A stretch of 64,000 nucleotides of DNA, from contig NC_079876.1 of the NCBI RefSeq assembly GCF_029227915.1, forward strand, positions 24,306,001 to 24,370,000. Reading direction: 5' to 3'. Within the stretch, counting starts at the first letter, position 1; every line of letters starts with the position of its first letter. This document shows, in pieces, positions 9,470 through 19,559 of this stretch. A model generated the notes under the pieces. It ran no database searches, was not told where the DNA came from, and saw nothing but the letters and a program-made list of their open reading frames with translations. The stretch comes from Hydractinia symbiolongicarpus (taxonomy: Eukaryota; Cnidaria; Hydrozoa; Anthoathecata; Hydractiniidae). The position numbers were made by a program, and so were the translations under genes.

Positions 9470-12400
9470 CTACGCTTCGCGACGAAGTTGAAGAGGAGGC
9501 TGAGGAAGACTATCTCGAGGGTAACCATGATCTATTTGAAAAGGGTAAAGAAGACGAGATCCTAGAATGGGAAGACAAACCATTTAACAGTGAAGCGATC
9601 GAAATTTTTTAGCGTAGTTATATAGATGACATGACACATTGGATGTTATGTTTTCATATATTACAAAACAAGTAAAGAACCCAGCCATGCCAGAGAGTGA
9701 ATATACCATCGATTGATAAATAGAACTGCATAAATGGATTTTCGATAAAAAGGCGATGATCAACCCTAAAAATGAAGATGATGAATGTTTAAAGGGGGCC
9801 GTCATCGCAGCATTACATCATCAAGAAATTACCGCACATAGCGGACGAATATACAAACTTAGAGAGTTCGAAGATCGCTACAACTGACAGTGCATAGAAT
9901 TCCCAACAACTATCAAAAATATTTGTAAGTTTGAGAAAAACCAATCATGACATTGCGGTAAACGTGCTGTACGTAACGAAAAAGAACATTAATGTCGTGC
10001 AACGATCTGACCATAACATCACGCGTAGTAAACAGGTGAACCTGCTGCTCATCAAAGACGGTAAGAAGATGCACTATACATGGATCAATAGCCTATCAAA
10101 ATTGTTTTGTAGGTTGGTCTCTAAGAATCACAAGGAAATACATATCTGTCTGGCAGGATTCAAGACAATTGAATCGAGAGACAAGCAGTATAATTATTGT
10201 AAAGATCACGAAGCAGTTAAGATTATGATACCAAAGGAGAGTGAAAAATGATTGAAATACCAGGATGGTCAGAGGCAGTTTAAGGTGCCATTTGCGATTT
10301 ATGCAGACTTTGAAAGTCTACTTATCCGGATAAAAGATCGTAGAGAGAGCAAGACCAGAAAGCTGAACAAGCAAGCGCCATCAGGTTGGTGCATGTTTAG
10401 CAAATTTGCTTACGGAGATGTACCGAATCCACTAACGGTTTACCGTGGCAAAGATTGTGTTAAGCGATTCGTGGACCATCTGGAAGACGAGGTGAAGAGA
10501 TTGTATGATACATTCCCACAGCAGCCGATGACTGACCTCACAGATGCGCTAAAGAGAGATTACAACGAGGCAATGGCACATTCGCATGAAACCTTGCAAC
10601 GATCCTGAGCATAATCGCAAGGTTCGAGATCACTGTCACTACACGGGTATTTACCAAGGTGCAGCCCATAACAACTGCAACCTAGCGTATAAGATTCCAA
10701 AACACATCCCAATCATTTTCCACGACCTGAGTGAGTACGATGCTCATCTTTTTATTAGAGAACTAAAAGAGAAATACAATATGGAAGATATTGGCTGTAT
10801 AGCTGAAAATCCTGAGAAGTATTTCAGCTTTAACGTCAACGTTAAGGTGGCGTTAGCAGGTGTTACCAACTCGAATGAAGATCAGGTAATCAAGAAAATA
10901 GAGCTCAGATTTATCGACAGCCTCCGATTTATGCCATCGAGTCTAGATAAACTATCATGAAACCTTAGTGGAACGAGCTCTAGTGTGATGAAGTGTAAAA
11001 ATTGTACACAAGAGTGTTTAGAATTTGAGAGTATATCAGATGACTATATCGCTAGATTTTTGTGTAAAAATTGTAAGTTAGAGACCCCAAAGCAGCTGAG
11101 GGAAGAAGACCTAAAATTAAATTTACCTTCCATGGCACGATTCTTCAATAAGGATGATATGTTTCGGATGATGCTTCGAAAGGGCGTGTACCTGTATGCA
11201 TACATGGATGGATGGGAACGATTTCAAGAATTAGAACTATCTCCAAAGGAAGCATTTTATAGCAAGCTCAATATGAAGAATATCTCGCTCAAAGACTATA
11301 AATATGTTAAAAAAGTATGGAATTGCATCACACTAGAGAGTGATCAAGTTATGCTAGGTGATTATCATGATATCTATCTAGCTACAAATGTGCTACTCCT
11401 AGCAGACGTCTTTGAAAGTTTCCGAGTTGTGTGTCTCAAGAACTACGAGCTAGATCCTGCGCATTTTTACACTGCTCATGGATTAGCTTGGAAGGCAGCA
11501 CTCAAATACACCGAAAAAAACTTAGAGCTCCTTACAGATCATGACATGCTACTCATGTTTGAAAAAGGTATTCGAGGTGGTATAACACAAGCGGTTCGTC
11601 GCAATGCTAAAGGTAACAATAAATATATAGGTGATCTGTACAATCCAGATGAGGAATCTTCGTATATCATGTACCTTGATGCTAACAATCTTTATGAATG
11701 GGCTATGTGTAAGGATTTACTAACATACGGCTTTAAATGGGTTAGTGATGTAGATTTTTTCAAGGATCGCAAAGTTAGTTAAAAAGTATAAGCATGGATA
11801 CCTGCTCGAGGTTGATATAGACTAAGCATAACGAGCTTCAATTTTTACCCGAGTGCATGACGATTGTCAAGGTCGAAAAGCTTTTACCAAACCTGAGGAA
11901 TAAGCGAATTAAAACAGAGTCCTTAGCTTAAGAGGTATATCGATAATAACACGAGGTGGAGGGCTGGTGCTGCAAATGATTTTGAGAAGAACTTTTTCAA
12001 GCATATGAACCTGTCCGTATTTGGTAAAATGATGGAGAATGTTAGAAATCATTCTAATTTCAAATTAGTTACCAACCAGGTAAAATATGTAAAGCTTGTA
12101 GTAAAGTCTAATTTTAAAGTCGTGCAAGTCATTTCTGCAAGAATCTCATCGGTGTAGAATTGGGTAAGACGGAGATTAAAATGCTAAGGCCAGAGTATGT
12201 TGGTCAAGCAATTCTAGACATATCTAAGTCATGCATGAATTCTAAGTCATGCATGAATTTCATTATGACTATATGCAGCCAAAATATGCTAGCAAGCTCC
12301 AACTCTGCTACATGGATACTAACAGCTTCATATACCACAGAGGATTTCTACAAGGATATTGCGGACTATGTTGGGAAAAATTTCGATACGAACAGGTACA

Positions 12401-12570
12401 GCAAGGAAGGTGATAGACCGCATTCAATTGGAAAGAACAAAAAATTTGTCGGATTGATGATAGATGAACTAGGTGGTAAAACCCTGTACCTGCACCTTTG
12501 ATCAAAGAATCGTAAGACGCAAAATGAAGAACGAATTGTTATTTGTCGCACATGCCAGTTTGGTAGAAGG
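9470..12570 (+). pseudogene. Protein-primed family B DNA polymerase remnant
   Basis: Degenerate polymerase gene in several plus-strand pieces (9931-10251, an in-frame TGA, 10252-10608, 10586-10960, 10985-11782, then fragments). A decayed C2H2-like finger lies near 10140-10200. Exonuclease motifs are visible: YADFES (Exo I, about 10300), FHDLSEYDAH (Exo II, about 10717-10746) and YHDIYLATNVLLLADVF (Exo III, about 11365-11413). Motif A is YLDANNLY (about 11674-11697), and a motif B-like segment ([12 protein letters not shown]) lies at about 12010-12045. Motif C reads MDTNS at about 12312-12326 where the family has DTDS, so a catalytic aspartate is lost. It would have replicated the element; it is clearly dead. 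Confidence 0.82.
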
Positions 12571-13495
12571 GTAGGTCTCTTGTCACTTCAAACATTTTAC
12601 CAAGAGGGATACGGAAGGTATTACCGTAGGCTGCGACAATCGCCTTTTTTTTCGTCAGTCCCCGCATGATCGCTCGCCTTAACCTGCAGCGCCCTGATAG
12701 CACCATCATTTGGATTGATAACTTCTTGAATCAAGGTGTATTCACGATCGAATTTCGGTAATTATAGGTCCTTGTATACAGCATATATACTTTAATCGTC
12801 GATAACTTGGATCCTGTTGCCGGTCGGCGTGATTTTCAAGTTCTACACTAGACTATTACCAATATTAGAACCCATGGTATGCTTTGTGTTTGTCCCTGTT
12901 ATTTCATGATCAAACAGAAGTCCAAGACTTTGAAGGGGCTACTAACCGGTGAAAATGCTCACATTCCGTATATCCCGCGTACATATTAAAAATCCGGTAA
13001 ACGCGTTTTGCGCAATTAGCAGACCAGCACACTGTGCTCGCTGGTTCATTATTTTTTTTCGAAAAGTGTATTACAAAGAAATATTTCAGCAAGACTCATT
13101 CTGGATGAAAACATGACCAAGGCTGGAGAAGATTAAAATTCTAGATACATCTATATGTTCGAGTCTGTAAATTACATACATGCCAGAAAAATAAACCATT
13201 TTTGTTATTCGCCGCCATCAGCTCGACTTTCGTGTAAGTCACTAAAGTCGAAAACCAACGGCTGTTCTGTAACCCCTTTAAGGAAATATTATATCGTTTT
13301 TATCCAGATTTGGTATGTCAATATATAATCTTTGATTTTGATCGATTGTATCCGGTGTAGGAGTTACACGTACGTTCCTCATTTCCCCCTTCATCGCCTG
13401 CATCGTTCTAATTTCTGCGTATGGGTTAAGTGTTTTTCCAAATACATATTACACATTACTACTTTATTATTAGTTGTTTTTCTATAAAATAAAAT
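12555..13495 (-). pseudogene. Capsid-like gene remnant of the Polinton-like element
   Basis: Read on the minus strand, the segment at 13285-13440 carries a family-like start (NPYAEIRTM, then PNLDKNDIIFP) and the segment at 12555-12925 carries SNIGNSL, IQVID, YAVYKDL, RIPLGKMFEVTRDLPFYQ. These recall the capsid-like protein found beside PolB in cnidarian Polinton-like elements; the family call is from memory of its style, not from a search. Several stops are present, and a MITE (12934-13277) splits the two parts. The polymerase remnant converges on it from the other strand. Confidence 0.5.
12934..13277 (-). mobile_element. TTAA-flanked MITE, copy 1
   Basis: A 344-base non-coding element starting AGGGGCTACTAACCGG and ending GTAACCCCT. 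It is flanked by TTGA on the left and TTAA on the right, consistent with a piggyBac-type TTAA target duplication in which one base has mutated. It is the reverse orientation of the copy at 37394-37745, with close similarity over its whole length. It lies inside the capsid-like remnant, so it inserted after the Polinton-like element. Confidence 0.75.
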
Positions 13496-14131
13496 GGATA
13501 ATCCAACATATGAAGTAGACGATTTTACACCAAATATTTCAGACGATACGGATGTTAGGTTTAGTAGACCCGAGGACCTTGCCCAGCCTGGCACCAGCTC
13601 GACGCATGAAGAAAGACAGGGGAACGAGTTGGGACTAGAACAGATGGGACGGGTCAAACTGTCGAAGATCGACTTTCTTTCGAGAATACATTAAGGAAGC
13701 CAAATGCTAGATATTATGATGACTTTCGAGAGGAGGGGGATCGACTTATTTTTAAGAATATAAATATAACCCGCATGTTATACAACGATAGAGGAAGATT
13801 CAGATCAGTCAAAGAAATAAAGAAGAACCTAAAAGTAAGCCTGGTGAAGGACTTAGGGTTTACGAACTATACTACTACGCCCAATTAAAGGGAAGTAGTT
13901 CGACAACTTTCGAATAAAATAGATAAGGCGATCGAGGATGCTGCTGCTGAAAAGATAGAACTGACACCACAGCTAGAGAATGTCCTGGAAACGACGAGCC
14001 TTCTATCGGAGACTTCCCTTGGTGGCGAAGTTTTTACTGAAAGAAGAGGGTTCAATCTCGAACTTCAAGCCTTGAGGAAGAGTCTGAAACAATTGAAAAA
14101 TAAAAAGATTGATTACGATAGAGTGATTTAA
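13494..14131 (+). pseudogene. Unrecognised Polinton-like gene, frameshifted
   Basis: Plus-strand gene starting at ATG 13494 (MDNPTYEVDDF). It is open to 13694, but coding continues in another frame from about 13655 (VEDRLSFENTLRKPNARYY), meets one in-frame TAA near 13886, and goes on to a final stop at about 14131 with an alternating charged C-terminus (LQALRKSLKQLKNKK). The middle and end look helical and coiled-coil prone. I do not recognise the family; similar small genes sit between the capsid and other genes in related elements. One frameshift and one nonsense codon make it inactive. Confidence 0.5.
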
Positions 14132-14227
14132 CCAGATAAAAGCGATGATGAGGCCTATTCCGGTCGTGACTGGTACAGCCTTGTTACTTGCATGTTGCTC
14201 TGCTTCTATTAAATATTCCTATAAAAC

Positions 14228-14505
14228 TACATCGCGTTGCTAGCTGATGTCGCAACTTACAACGCCTGTCTTTGCATCGATTAGTAGATCTCCATCACGT
14301 GCCATACATCCTGATTTTTCAATAAGTTGCTGTAAAGATTTTTGAAGATTTTTCTCATATGCGATTTCAACACAGGGTTTAAAAAAGGGACCATCCGTTT
14401 GCGTTGAAATGTCCTTGTATTTGATTTTGCAGATTGCTTCATTGTAGAATAACGAGGAATTTTCATTAATTTAGCCTCCTTTCGAAGTGCGTGTGCATTC
14501 ATTTA
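14228..14505 (-). pseudogene. Small Polinton-like element gene, unrecognised
   Basis: Minus-strand stretch beginning near 14502. An open frame (MNAHALRKEAKLMKIPRY) runs to 14281, but after about 70 bases another frame looks more gene-like, ending with a GDLLIDAKTGVVSCDIS stretch, so a frameshift is likely. Function unknown. It lies just downstream of the acidic-tail gene on the same strand. Confidence 0.35.
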
Positions 14506-14536
14506 ATCATATAGTTGTTATCAACTATATAAGCTA

Positions 14537-15155
14537 TCACTTACTAAACTCGTCGTGCTCCGCGCTATGCTCGAGATCATCCTCACTAAGGTAGCAAGCG
14601 CCATGCCTTTCAACCGAGTTATATTTACACTCTTCCAATTAAGTCTGTACGTAATAGTTGGACCTTTGTTTATGGATGCTCCCTTTTTTAATGATGGCCG
14701 TACATTCACAGGATTCCTCGGGTATCTTTTTCTTATGGAAATTAGTTTTAATTTTACCTTCCCGCTTTTTCAATTTTGGATTTGTATATCGATCTTTCTT
14801 CACACTTATAATGCTGAAATAATGTTTCCCAAAAACTCTACTTTTTTCAAGATCTTCTCGTATTCTTTCAACCACTCAGGGAAGTCACCAAGATCAAACG
14901 GCATGGTGAACGCGGAATTCTCACTGTATTGAGAGACGCCCTGGGAGTAGATATTTTTAGGGGTTTTATCAGTAACGGTTATAGCTTGCCATCTTGGTCA
15001 TAATAGCCAATGACAAGTCTTTCGTCTTTGCCTTTGTTTGCTGGAATTGAATCACTCAGTACTCTGTTATTAATATTCACATCTTCGATATTATATAGTG
15101 TCACATTAGTGTAAAATTCTTTTGATATAATAATTCTGTCTTCAAATTTCAACAT
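14537..15155 (-). pseudogene. Acidic-tail Polinton-like protein, possibly ssDNA-binding
   Basis: Minus-strand gene of about 206 codons with ATG at 15155 (MLKFEDRIIISKEF) and stop at 14537-14539. Recognisable blocks are VLSDSIPANKGKDERLVIGY, a middle FPEWLKEYEKI segment, an IKTNFH block and a C-terminus LEECKY followed by an acidic tail rich in E and D. I recognise this family as a constant companion of PolB in cnidarian elements. An acidic C-terminal tail is typical of single-stranded DNA binding proteins, so that role is a guess. At least two frameshifts or stops break it. A second remnant lies at about 58240-58830. Confidence 0.55.
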
Positions 15156-15249
15156 GCTATTTTATTTATAAAAAAGTATTTTATCAATAAATTTTTCACT
15201 CAGTTTTATCTTGTGTTTCACAAAGAAATATAAAATCCCGTATATTTTC

Positions 15250-15452
15250 ATTACTCTTCTGAATCACGAACCCCAACCTTTTAATTCTGCAATCCTCTTC
15301 TCTTCCAAATAACGAACCCTACCATTTAGTACTTCAATCAACTACCTATATCTTTCATTTTGTACCATGAGGTCCATGGCCCTCAATGAGATAGAGATAC
15401 CAGTGCTTGTAATCTTGAAATATTTCGAACGATGATTTCTGTTTGGTACTCA
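15250..15452 (-). pseudogene. Small coiled-coil-like gene remnant
   Basis: Minus-strand stretch starting at ATG about 15452 (MSTKQKSSFEIFQDYKHW), then shifting frame into a helical segment (VRYLEEKRIAELKGW). It has stops and a frameshift. It is part of the Polinton-like gene block; function unknown. Confidence 0.3.
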
Positions 15453-15591
15453 TTTATTATATATTATTTTTTCCATAACTTTTCAAGATCATTTTTTTAT
15501 CCTCTAAAAAGCACTAATCTATTACCCTATCAGGATGCCATGTCAATAGGATCAATTCATTTTTAATTTGAATATTCAGTGCTTTCCGCTG

Positions 15592-15930
15592 TCAATAGAC
15601 ATCGAGCAATTCAGACTCACACCCAACCCTTCTACACATATCCTGAGTAACAAACCAGTCCGGAACATACTCGATCATAGATGGGTCGTCCTCAACGTCT
15701 CTATCATACATCTCATAGGCTTTTAGATGTACTGGAACATCCTTGAGCATATAGAGATATCTCTCAACTGCAGCGTTGCACATTACCTGCATCTTAAATC
15801 GATCTGGAACATACTTGAGCATATAGAGCTTTCCCTGTATGGTCTTGTTACACATTTCTTGTGTCTTAAATCGATCCGGAATGTGCGCGATCATATGAGG
15901 CTCATCTTCAACTGCCTTAAGCGCTGTTTC
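15592..15930 (-). pseudogene. Short-repeat protein, C-terminal part
   Basis: Minus-strand frame of about 110 codons made of imperfect repeats of 26-27 residues: an N- or D-rich helix with MC, then a segment ending YVPDRFKTQ or a variant (YVPDRFKMQVMC, DVPVHLKAYEMY, YVPDWFVTQDMC). At least four repeats are seen. The repeat style resembles DUF4116-like repeats, an uncertain match. The N-terminal half is at 16441-16737; about 500 bases of foreign sequence separates them, and the repeat frame resumes after it. Confidence 0.5.
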
Positions 15931-16450
15931 CGACGTTCTGCGATAAGTCGGGAACGAAGTTTCTTTTCGGATTCTGCACTACAATGTAACCCGATTTTTC
16001 GGGTTATGCGCATGCGCATGAGAATAGTATAAATGCACGTGTTGTATCCTCGGCCAAGCCTCGGTCTTTGGTCGCGTGGAAAGCATCGCAAACTTTAACT
16101 GCCATTAATATTAATTGATGCAATTTTCGTTTTATGTACCGCACCGGCGCAAATAATCAAGAAAATGTTGGCGTGAAGAAGAACAGACGGACATCGACAA
16201 CTGTAAAGTGACCAGCTTCACGGTTTTTTTTCTTGGAAAATACGCACAAAAATGCAATCCACATTTGACCGTGGATACCGAGAAAGTTTTTAATCCAGTT
16301 GCTGGTCACAAGTCGGTCGATGTCAAGTGCAAAGATCTGTGATGAATATGAAATATGTTTTATAAAATATGTCATGCGATGTACCCTACCAATATAACAA
16401 GTTACTCCAATACTGTTGTTTTTTCTGTTCTAATTTATTGTTAGGAAGAT
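15915..16450. mobile_element. Insertion splitting the short-repeat gene
   Basis: About 530 bases interrupt the repeat gene in the middle of a repeat: on the minus strand the frame stops after KTQEM near 16450 and resumes at KAVEDEPHMI near 15915. The insert holds a GCATGCGCATG palindrome-like patch at about 16010 and no coding. I found no clear inverted ends, so its class is unknown. Confidence 0.4.
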
Positions 16451-16737
16451 GTGAAAAGAATGTACATTTCCTGTGTTTTTAGATGATTGGGAACATACTT
16501 GATCATCCAAGGACCCTTTTCAACTGCTTTATTACACATGTCCTGAGTCTTGAATTGATCTGGAACATACTGGAGAGCGTGGGGAAGTTCATCAACCACC
16601 CTGTAACACATCTCTTGCGTTTTGTAGTAATCAGTAACAGTATCTCGCAAGCTCTGCAGTCGATCGGCAAGAGAATCACGAATTGCTGCTACTGGTGCTG
16701 ATAAAAGTTGTGCAATTGCATTTCTAAACCAACTCAT
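16441..16737 (-). pseudogene. Short-repeat protein, N-terminal part
   Basis: Minus-strand frame of 98 codons starting at ATG 16737 (MSWFRNAIAQLL). The first 35 residues form an amphipathic segment with many small residues and arginines (VAAIRDSLADRLQSLRDT), followed by repeats with KTQEMCYRVV, YVPDQFKTQDMCNKAVE and YVPNHLKTQEM. It is interrupted after the last of these by an insertion. It is the gene nearest the right end of the element. Function unknown. Confidence 0.5.
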
Positions 16738-16923
16738 TTTCTTTTATCATTATCCAATTTTTGTTTTTCAATAATTTTTTTTTAAAAATGGATAGAAGCT
16801 GGGACAGTTTGAATAATAGGGATTTGTCATGTACGAATTTATTTATCAACATGATGCCGTCGGCCGGATACTGTCGGATGTTATCGGATTTTTACACATG
16901 CGCCTACATTACATTCTTTTATA

Positions 16924-16986
16924 AAAGTTAGTTATTAAAGGAGTGTTTCTACAGTGATATAATTTATTTATATTTATGATGTTAAC
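16924..16986 (-). repeat. Right inverted end of the Polinton-like element
   Basis: Read in reverse it starts GTTAACATCATAAATATAA and ends AACACTCCTTTAATAACTAA, matching the left end at 9359-9408 with small insertions, and it also contains the ATATCACTGTAG block of the second left copy. Confidence 0.6.
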
Positions 16987-18242
16987 AATAACACCACCGA
17001 AAAGGGCATTTGGTTTGTTTGACTGGAAAAAAAATTAACAAAGTCATGTTGAGCCTTCAAGTATTTGTCTTCTTCTTGTTCTCTCGCCTCCGTTTTGTAG
17101 CCCATTTTAAAATAAATGAAGAATTAACTACCTAAAAAATATGTGGAAATCTAAAATTCGCGAAATTAAATACCCTAAAAAAATGTGGAAAACCGAAATT
17201 CGCAACACTAAATAACCGCGAAAATTTCTCAAGGCAAAAATCACAAGATTAATTACCGCGAAATGTAAAAATTTTGGTATCGTGAATTTTAAAACCCTTG
17301 AAATTTTACACCTTCAAGATATTTTGACGACGTTATTGTTAATACGAGCTGACATAAATTCCCAAGTCATTTAACTTAAAATTTAAAAGGCAAATGCGAC
17401 GAAGCACGCCTTGAGTTTACGGCAAGGTGTTGTGGAGATTCTGGAAAGAACTTATTCTTTGACATTAGAGTGAATAAACCCCACCAGCTGGACGTTGCAG
17501 AAACTTAATACTAAGCAAAGATTACGAACGAGAGAAAAAGAAACAAGTGTGTAATCCATTCATTATTGAAGTCGAGCAAGGTTCCTTTACACCTTTAGTA
17601 TAATGACATGAGCAAATACGAACGCGAATCCTGAAAATATTTCGTAAGCTTAGTAAGTTAATTGCTAATATCAGAAAGGAAATGAATCCATTGCGTAAAC
17701 CTTAAATTGCTGCTTGTATTGGATAATGTACTTTTGATAAACAAGTAATCATAATGTATTTTTTTTTTCATTATTATAAATGTACTGAGTTCGTTTTCAA
17801 CTGCATTGCTACACCAAAGCTTAAGAACACATGGACTGATATCCTTAACTTCACAACGAACATCGTTAGGAACCGAAAATGTTACGTCATAGAATTACAA
17901 AATCAAAATTATTTCTGTAACCATTATTCTTCCCGCATTAGGTGTAGTTATCTTTTGTAGAAAACAGTAAAAAACATGCAAAAGCTTACCTTTTGCATTT
18001 CACGTCCCCGAAAATTTAAACAATATAGGACATTTTTTAAAGTAGAGCCTAAAGCATGATTCTCTCTAGGCGCTACCTAGACAAAGAAAAGCTTTAAACG
18101 CCGATCAAATACTAAGATTGGAGGTTTAAATGAACTTTAGTCAACACTATATACATATATACGTATATATAGAGAGAGACAGATAATTCCCATTTATCCA
18201 CCGTCTATGTATTGTATAATTTACAAATATAACCAGTTATAC
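16987..18242. other. Intron segment with GCGAAATT-type repeats
   Basis: Between the Polinton-like element and the FN3 exons. At about 17140-17290 several short GCGAAATT/AAATACC motifs recur; similar motifs lie on the other side of the element at about 9150-9250, in inverted sense, so the element may have landed in or beside an older repeat. A TATATA/GAGAGA patch is at 18150-18182. No exon was seen. Confidence 0.4.
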
Positions 18243-18368
18243 CTGTTTTACTTTCAGCAGTTTTAACTGGTGTATACCATTTGGTCGATTGATATAAATT
18301 TTCATTAACGTACGCACGAACAAAAACAACATATGTTGTGTCTTTTTCTAATTCACCATTGTTGGGAA
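18243..18368 (-). CDS. Ig/FN3 receptor, RPTP-type membrane-proximal FN3, exon c
   Basis: Exon 10, 126 bases between acceptor ttcatttttag and donor gtataa. It encodes NNGELEKDTTYVVFVRAYV and then NENLYQSTKW. The pattern N-G-x-L-x-x-x-T-x-Y-x-V-F-x-R-A-Y is the hallmark of the last FN3 domain of receptor tyrosine phosphatases. Here it is followed by a transmembrane exon but no phosphatase, so the ectodomain is RPTP-like and the tail is not. Confidence 0.85.
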
Positions 18369-18444
18369 CTAAAAATGAAAACATATGAAGTTTTAAAGAG
18401 TTTACATTTCCTCTCTCTTCATATTATGGTTGATTTTAACTTAC

Positions 18445-18623
18445 TGCCAAGTGTTCGTCTTTTTCGCTTGCTTGTCTGTCCTCCTCCAACAGTGAACAAC
18501 TGGTTGTCTACCACCTTGTAAAGACGTCCAACAACAAAAGTTTTAATTTCGTTGTTCTTTATATCTTGAGGATTTTTAGAGTATAAAGAATTAGTTCGTT
18601 TTACTGCAATTACGTCATAATGA
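18445..18623 (-). CDS. Ig/FN3 receptor, RPTP-type membrane-proximal FN3, exon b
   Basis: Exon 9, 179 bases between acceptor gtttatttag and donor gtaagt, phase 2 in and phase 1 out. It encodes HYDVIAVKRTNSL, then a variable stretch, then FVVGRLYKVVDNQLFTVGGG and a basic loop SKRKRR. HY-x-V-I-x-V is the conserved strand of RPTP membrane-proximal domains (family: SHYxVIVVP). The RKRR run fits the furin consensus R-x-K/R-R and lies in the region where RPTPs are often cleaved, but it could simply be a basic loop. Confidence 0.82.
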
Positions 18624-18764
18624 CTAAATAAACAAAAAAACAAACTTTTAGCACACTTCTTTTGAAAGCGAATCAAGAAAAAATAAATAACTAACAATAA
18701 ACCAAGCATGCTTTGAAAACCACCATCATGTAATCAATCTAAACGAATGGTGATTGGTACTTAC

Positions 18765-18873
18765 GCAATTTTACCATTGGTCTCCTTGAATTTTAAAATG
18801 TTTATCGCAAAGCTAGTCTCCTCAATTCTATCAGCAGGTGGATCAGGCAAATCTTTATCAAGAGGTGGTGGTG
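18765..18873 (-). CDS. Ig/FN3 receptor, RPTP-type membrane-proximal FN3, exon a
   Basis: Exon 8, 109 bases between acceptor tttttcttgtag and donor gtaagt. It encodes a proline-rich linker (PPPLDKDLPDPP) and the first strands (FAINILKF), ending in phase 2 within an alanine codon completed by the next exon. It is the start of the second FN3 module. Confidence 0.8.
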
Positions 18874-19271
18874 CTACAAGAAAAAGAATAAGTTACTCAC
18901 AGATAGAGTAATTTTTTTACAAGAACAACTCAACAGCACCATTGTGTATATGCAGGATAATAAATGACAGACCGTCAACTAAACTTATGGTTTTGGCAAA
19001 CAAATGACATCCATAGACCTATTTCCATATACGGTTTCATTCTGCGAAATACGCATGTGAAAATGCAGAATAACATGAAAACGAAATTAGCTATGAGCTA
19101 ATTTAAGTGTGAAGAATGTATCAACAAATTGTTAGCAAAGTTATAAGGAGGGGTGAAGGTATGACAAAAAATGAAATATGTAGATTTTGATTATATTCCG
19201 GTGTATGTTAGCTAGCTTGCTAAACCTAACCTACTCACAAGTAATACACAAATATATATAACATAGCTTAC
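18874..19271. other. Intron with a dispersed repeat shared with the paralogue
   Basis: The stretch at about 19010-19140 (with CCATAGACCTATTTCCATAT and TGAAGAATGTATCAACAAA) also occurs at about 52130-52280 in the matching intron of the plus-strand paralogue. It has the same chromosomal orientation there, so it is opposite relative to the gene, which marks it as a dispersed repeat and not inherited intron sequence. Confidence 0.45.
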
Positions 19272-19559
19272 AAGCATCTCCTGTTGTTGCTATTACAATT
19301 TCACTGAACTCTCCTGCTCCAATAACATTTACAGCTTGTACCCTTAGTTGATAATCTACTGCTGGTTTCAACGCTGGTATAGTATACATCAGGTTTGTTA
19401 GGTCTGTTATATTTTTTGAGATATTATTTCCATCTCCTTTGTATTCTAACATGTAATATGTGATTGGTTTATATCCTGTGTATGCAGGTGGTGTTATTAA
19501 AACTGTAATCGACGTTGGCGTTTTTGAAGAAATATTTAAAGTTGGAGAATCTGGCTTTT
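19272..19559 (-). CDS. Ig/FN3 receptor, FN3-1 domain
   Basis: Exon 7, 288 bases between acceptor tttgtttag and donor gtaagc, phase 1-1. One fibronectin type III domain: starts KPDSPTL, has TPTSITVLITPP on strand B, ISKNITDLTNLMYTI, LKPAVDYQLRVQAVN (the conserved L-x-P-x-x-x-Y-x-x-R-V-x-A-x-N pattern) and ends GAGEFSEIVIATTGDA. It is about 78% identical (75/96) to the FN3-1 exon of the plus-strand paralogue at 51619-51906, which has the same length. Confidence 0.93.

Larger units (their letters stand above)
9359..16986. mobile_element. Decayed Polinton/Maverick-like element
   Basis: A 7.6 kb block bounded by matching inverted ends and holding remnants of a protein-primed family B DNA polymerase (+), a capsid-like gene (-), and several element-specific genes (-). 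This gene set is typical of Polinton/Maverick-like elements (also called adintovirus-like), which I recognise from Hydra and other cnidarians. I found no retroviral-type integrase and no packaging ATPase or protease, and every gene has stops or frameshifts, so it is a truncated, dead copy; intact Polintons are usually 15-20 kb. It lies in the intron between the last FN3 exon and the transmembrane exon of the minus-strand receptor. Confidence 0.75.

Noticed and set aside
12308-12551. Two minus-strand ORFs of 61-65 codons
   Set aside because: They are antisense to the decayed polymerase remnant and have no family resemblance.
14555-14932. 125-codon plus-strand ORF, membrane-like
   Set aside because: It is the antisense of the acidic-tail Polinton-like gene, whose blocks are recognisable on the minus strand.
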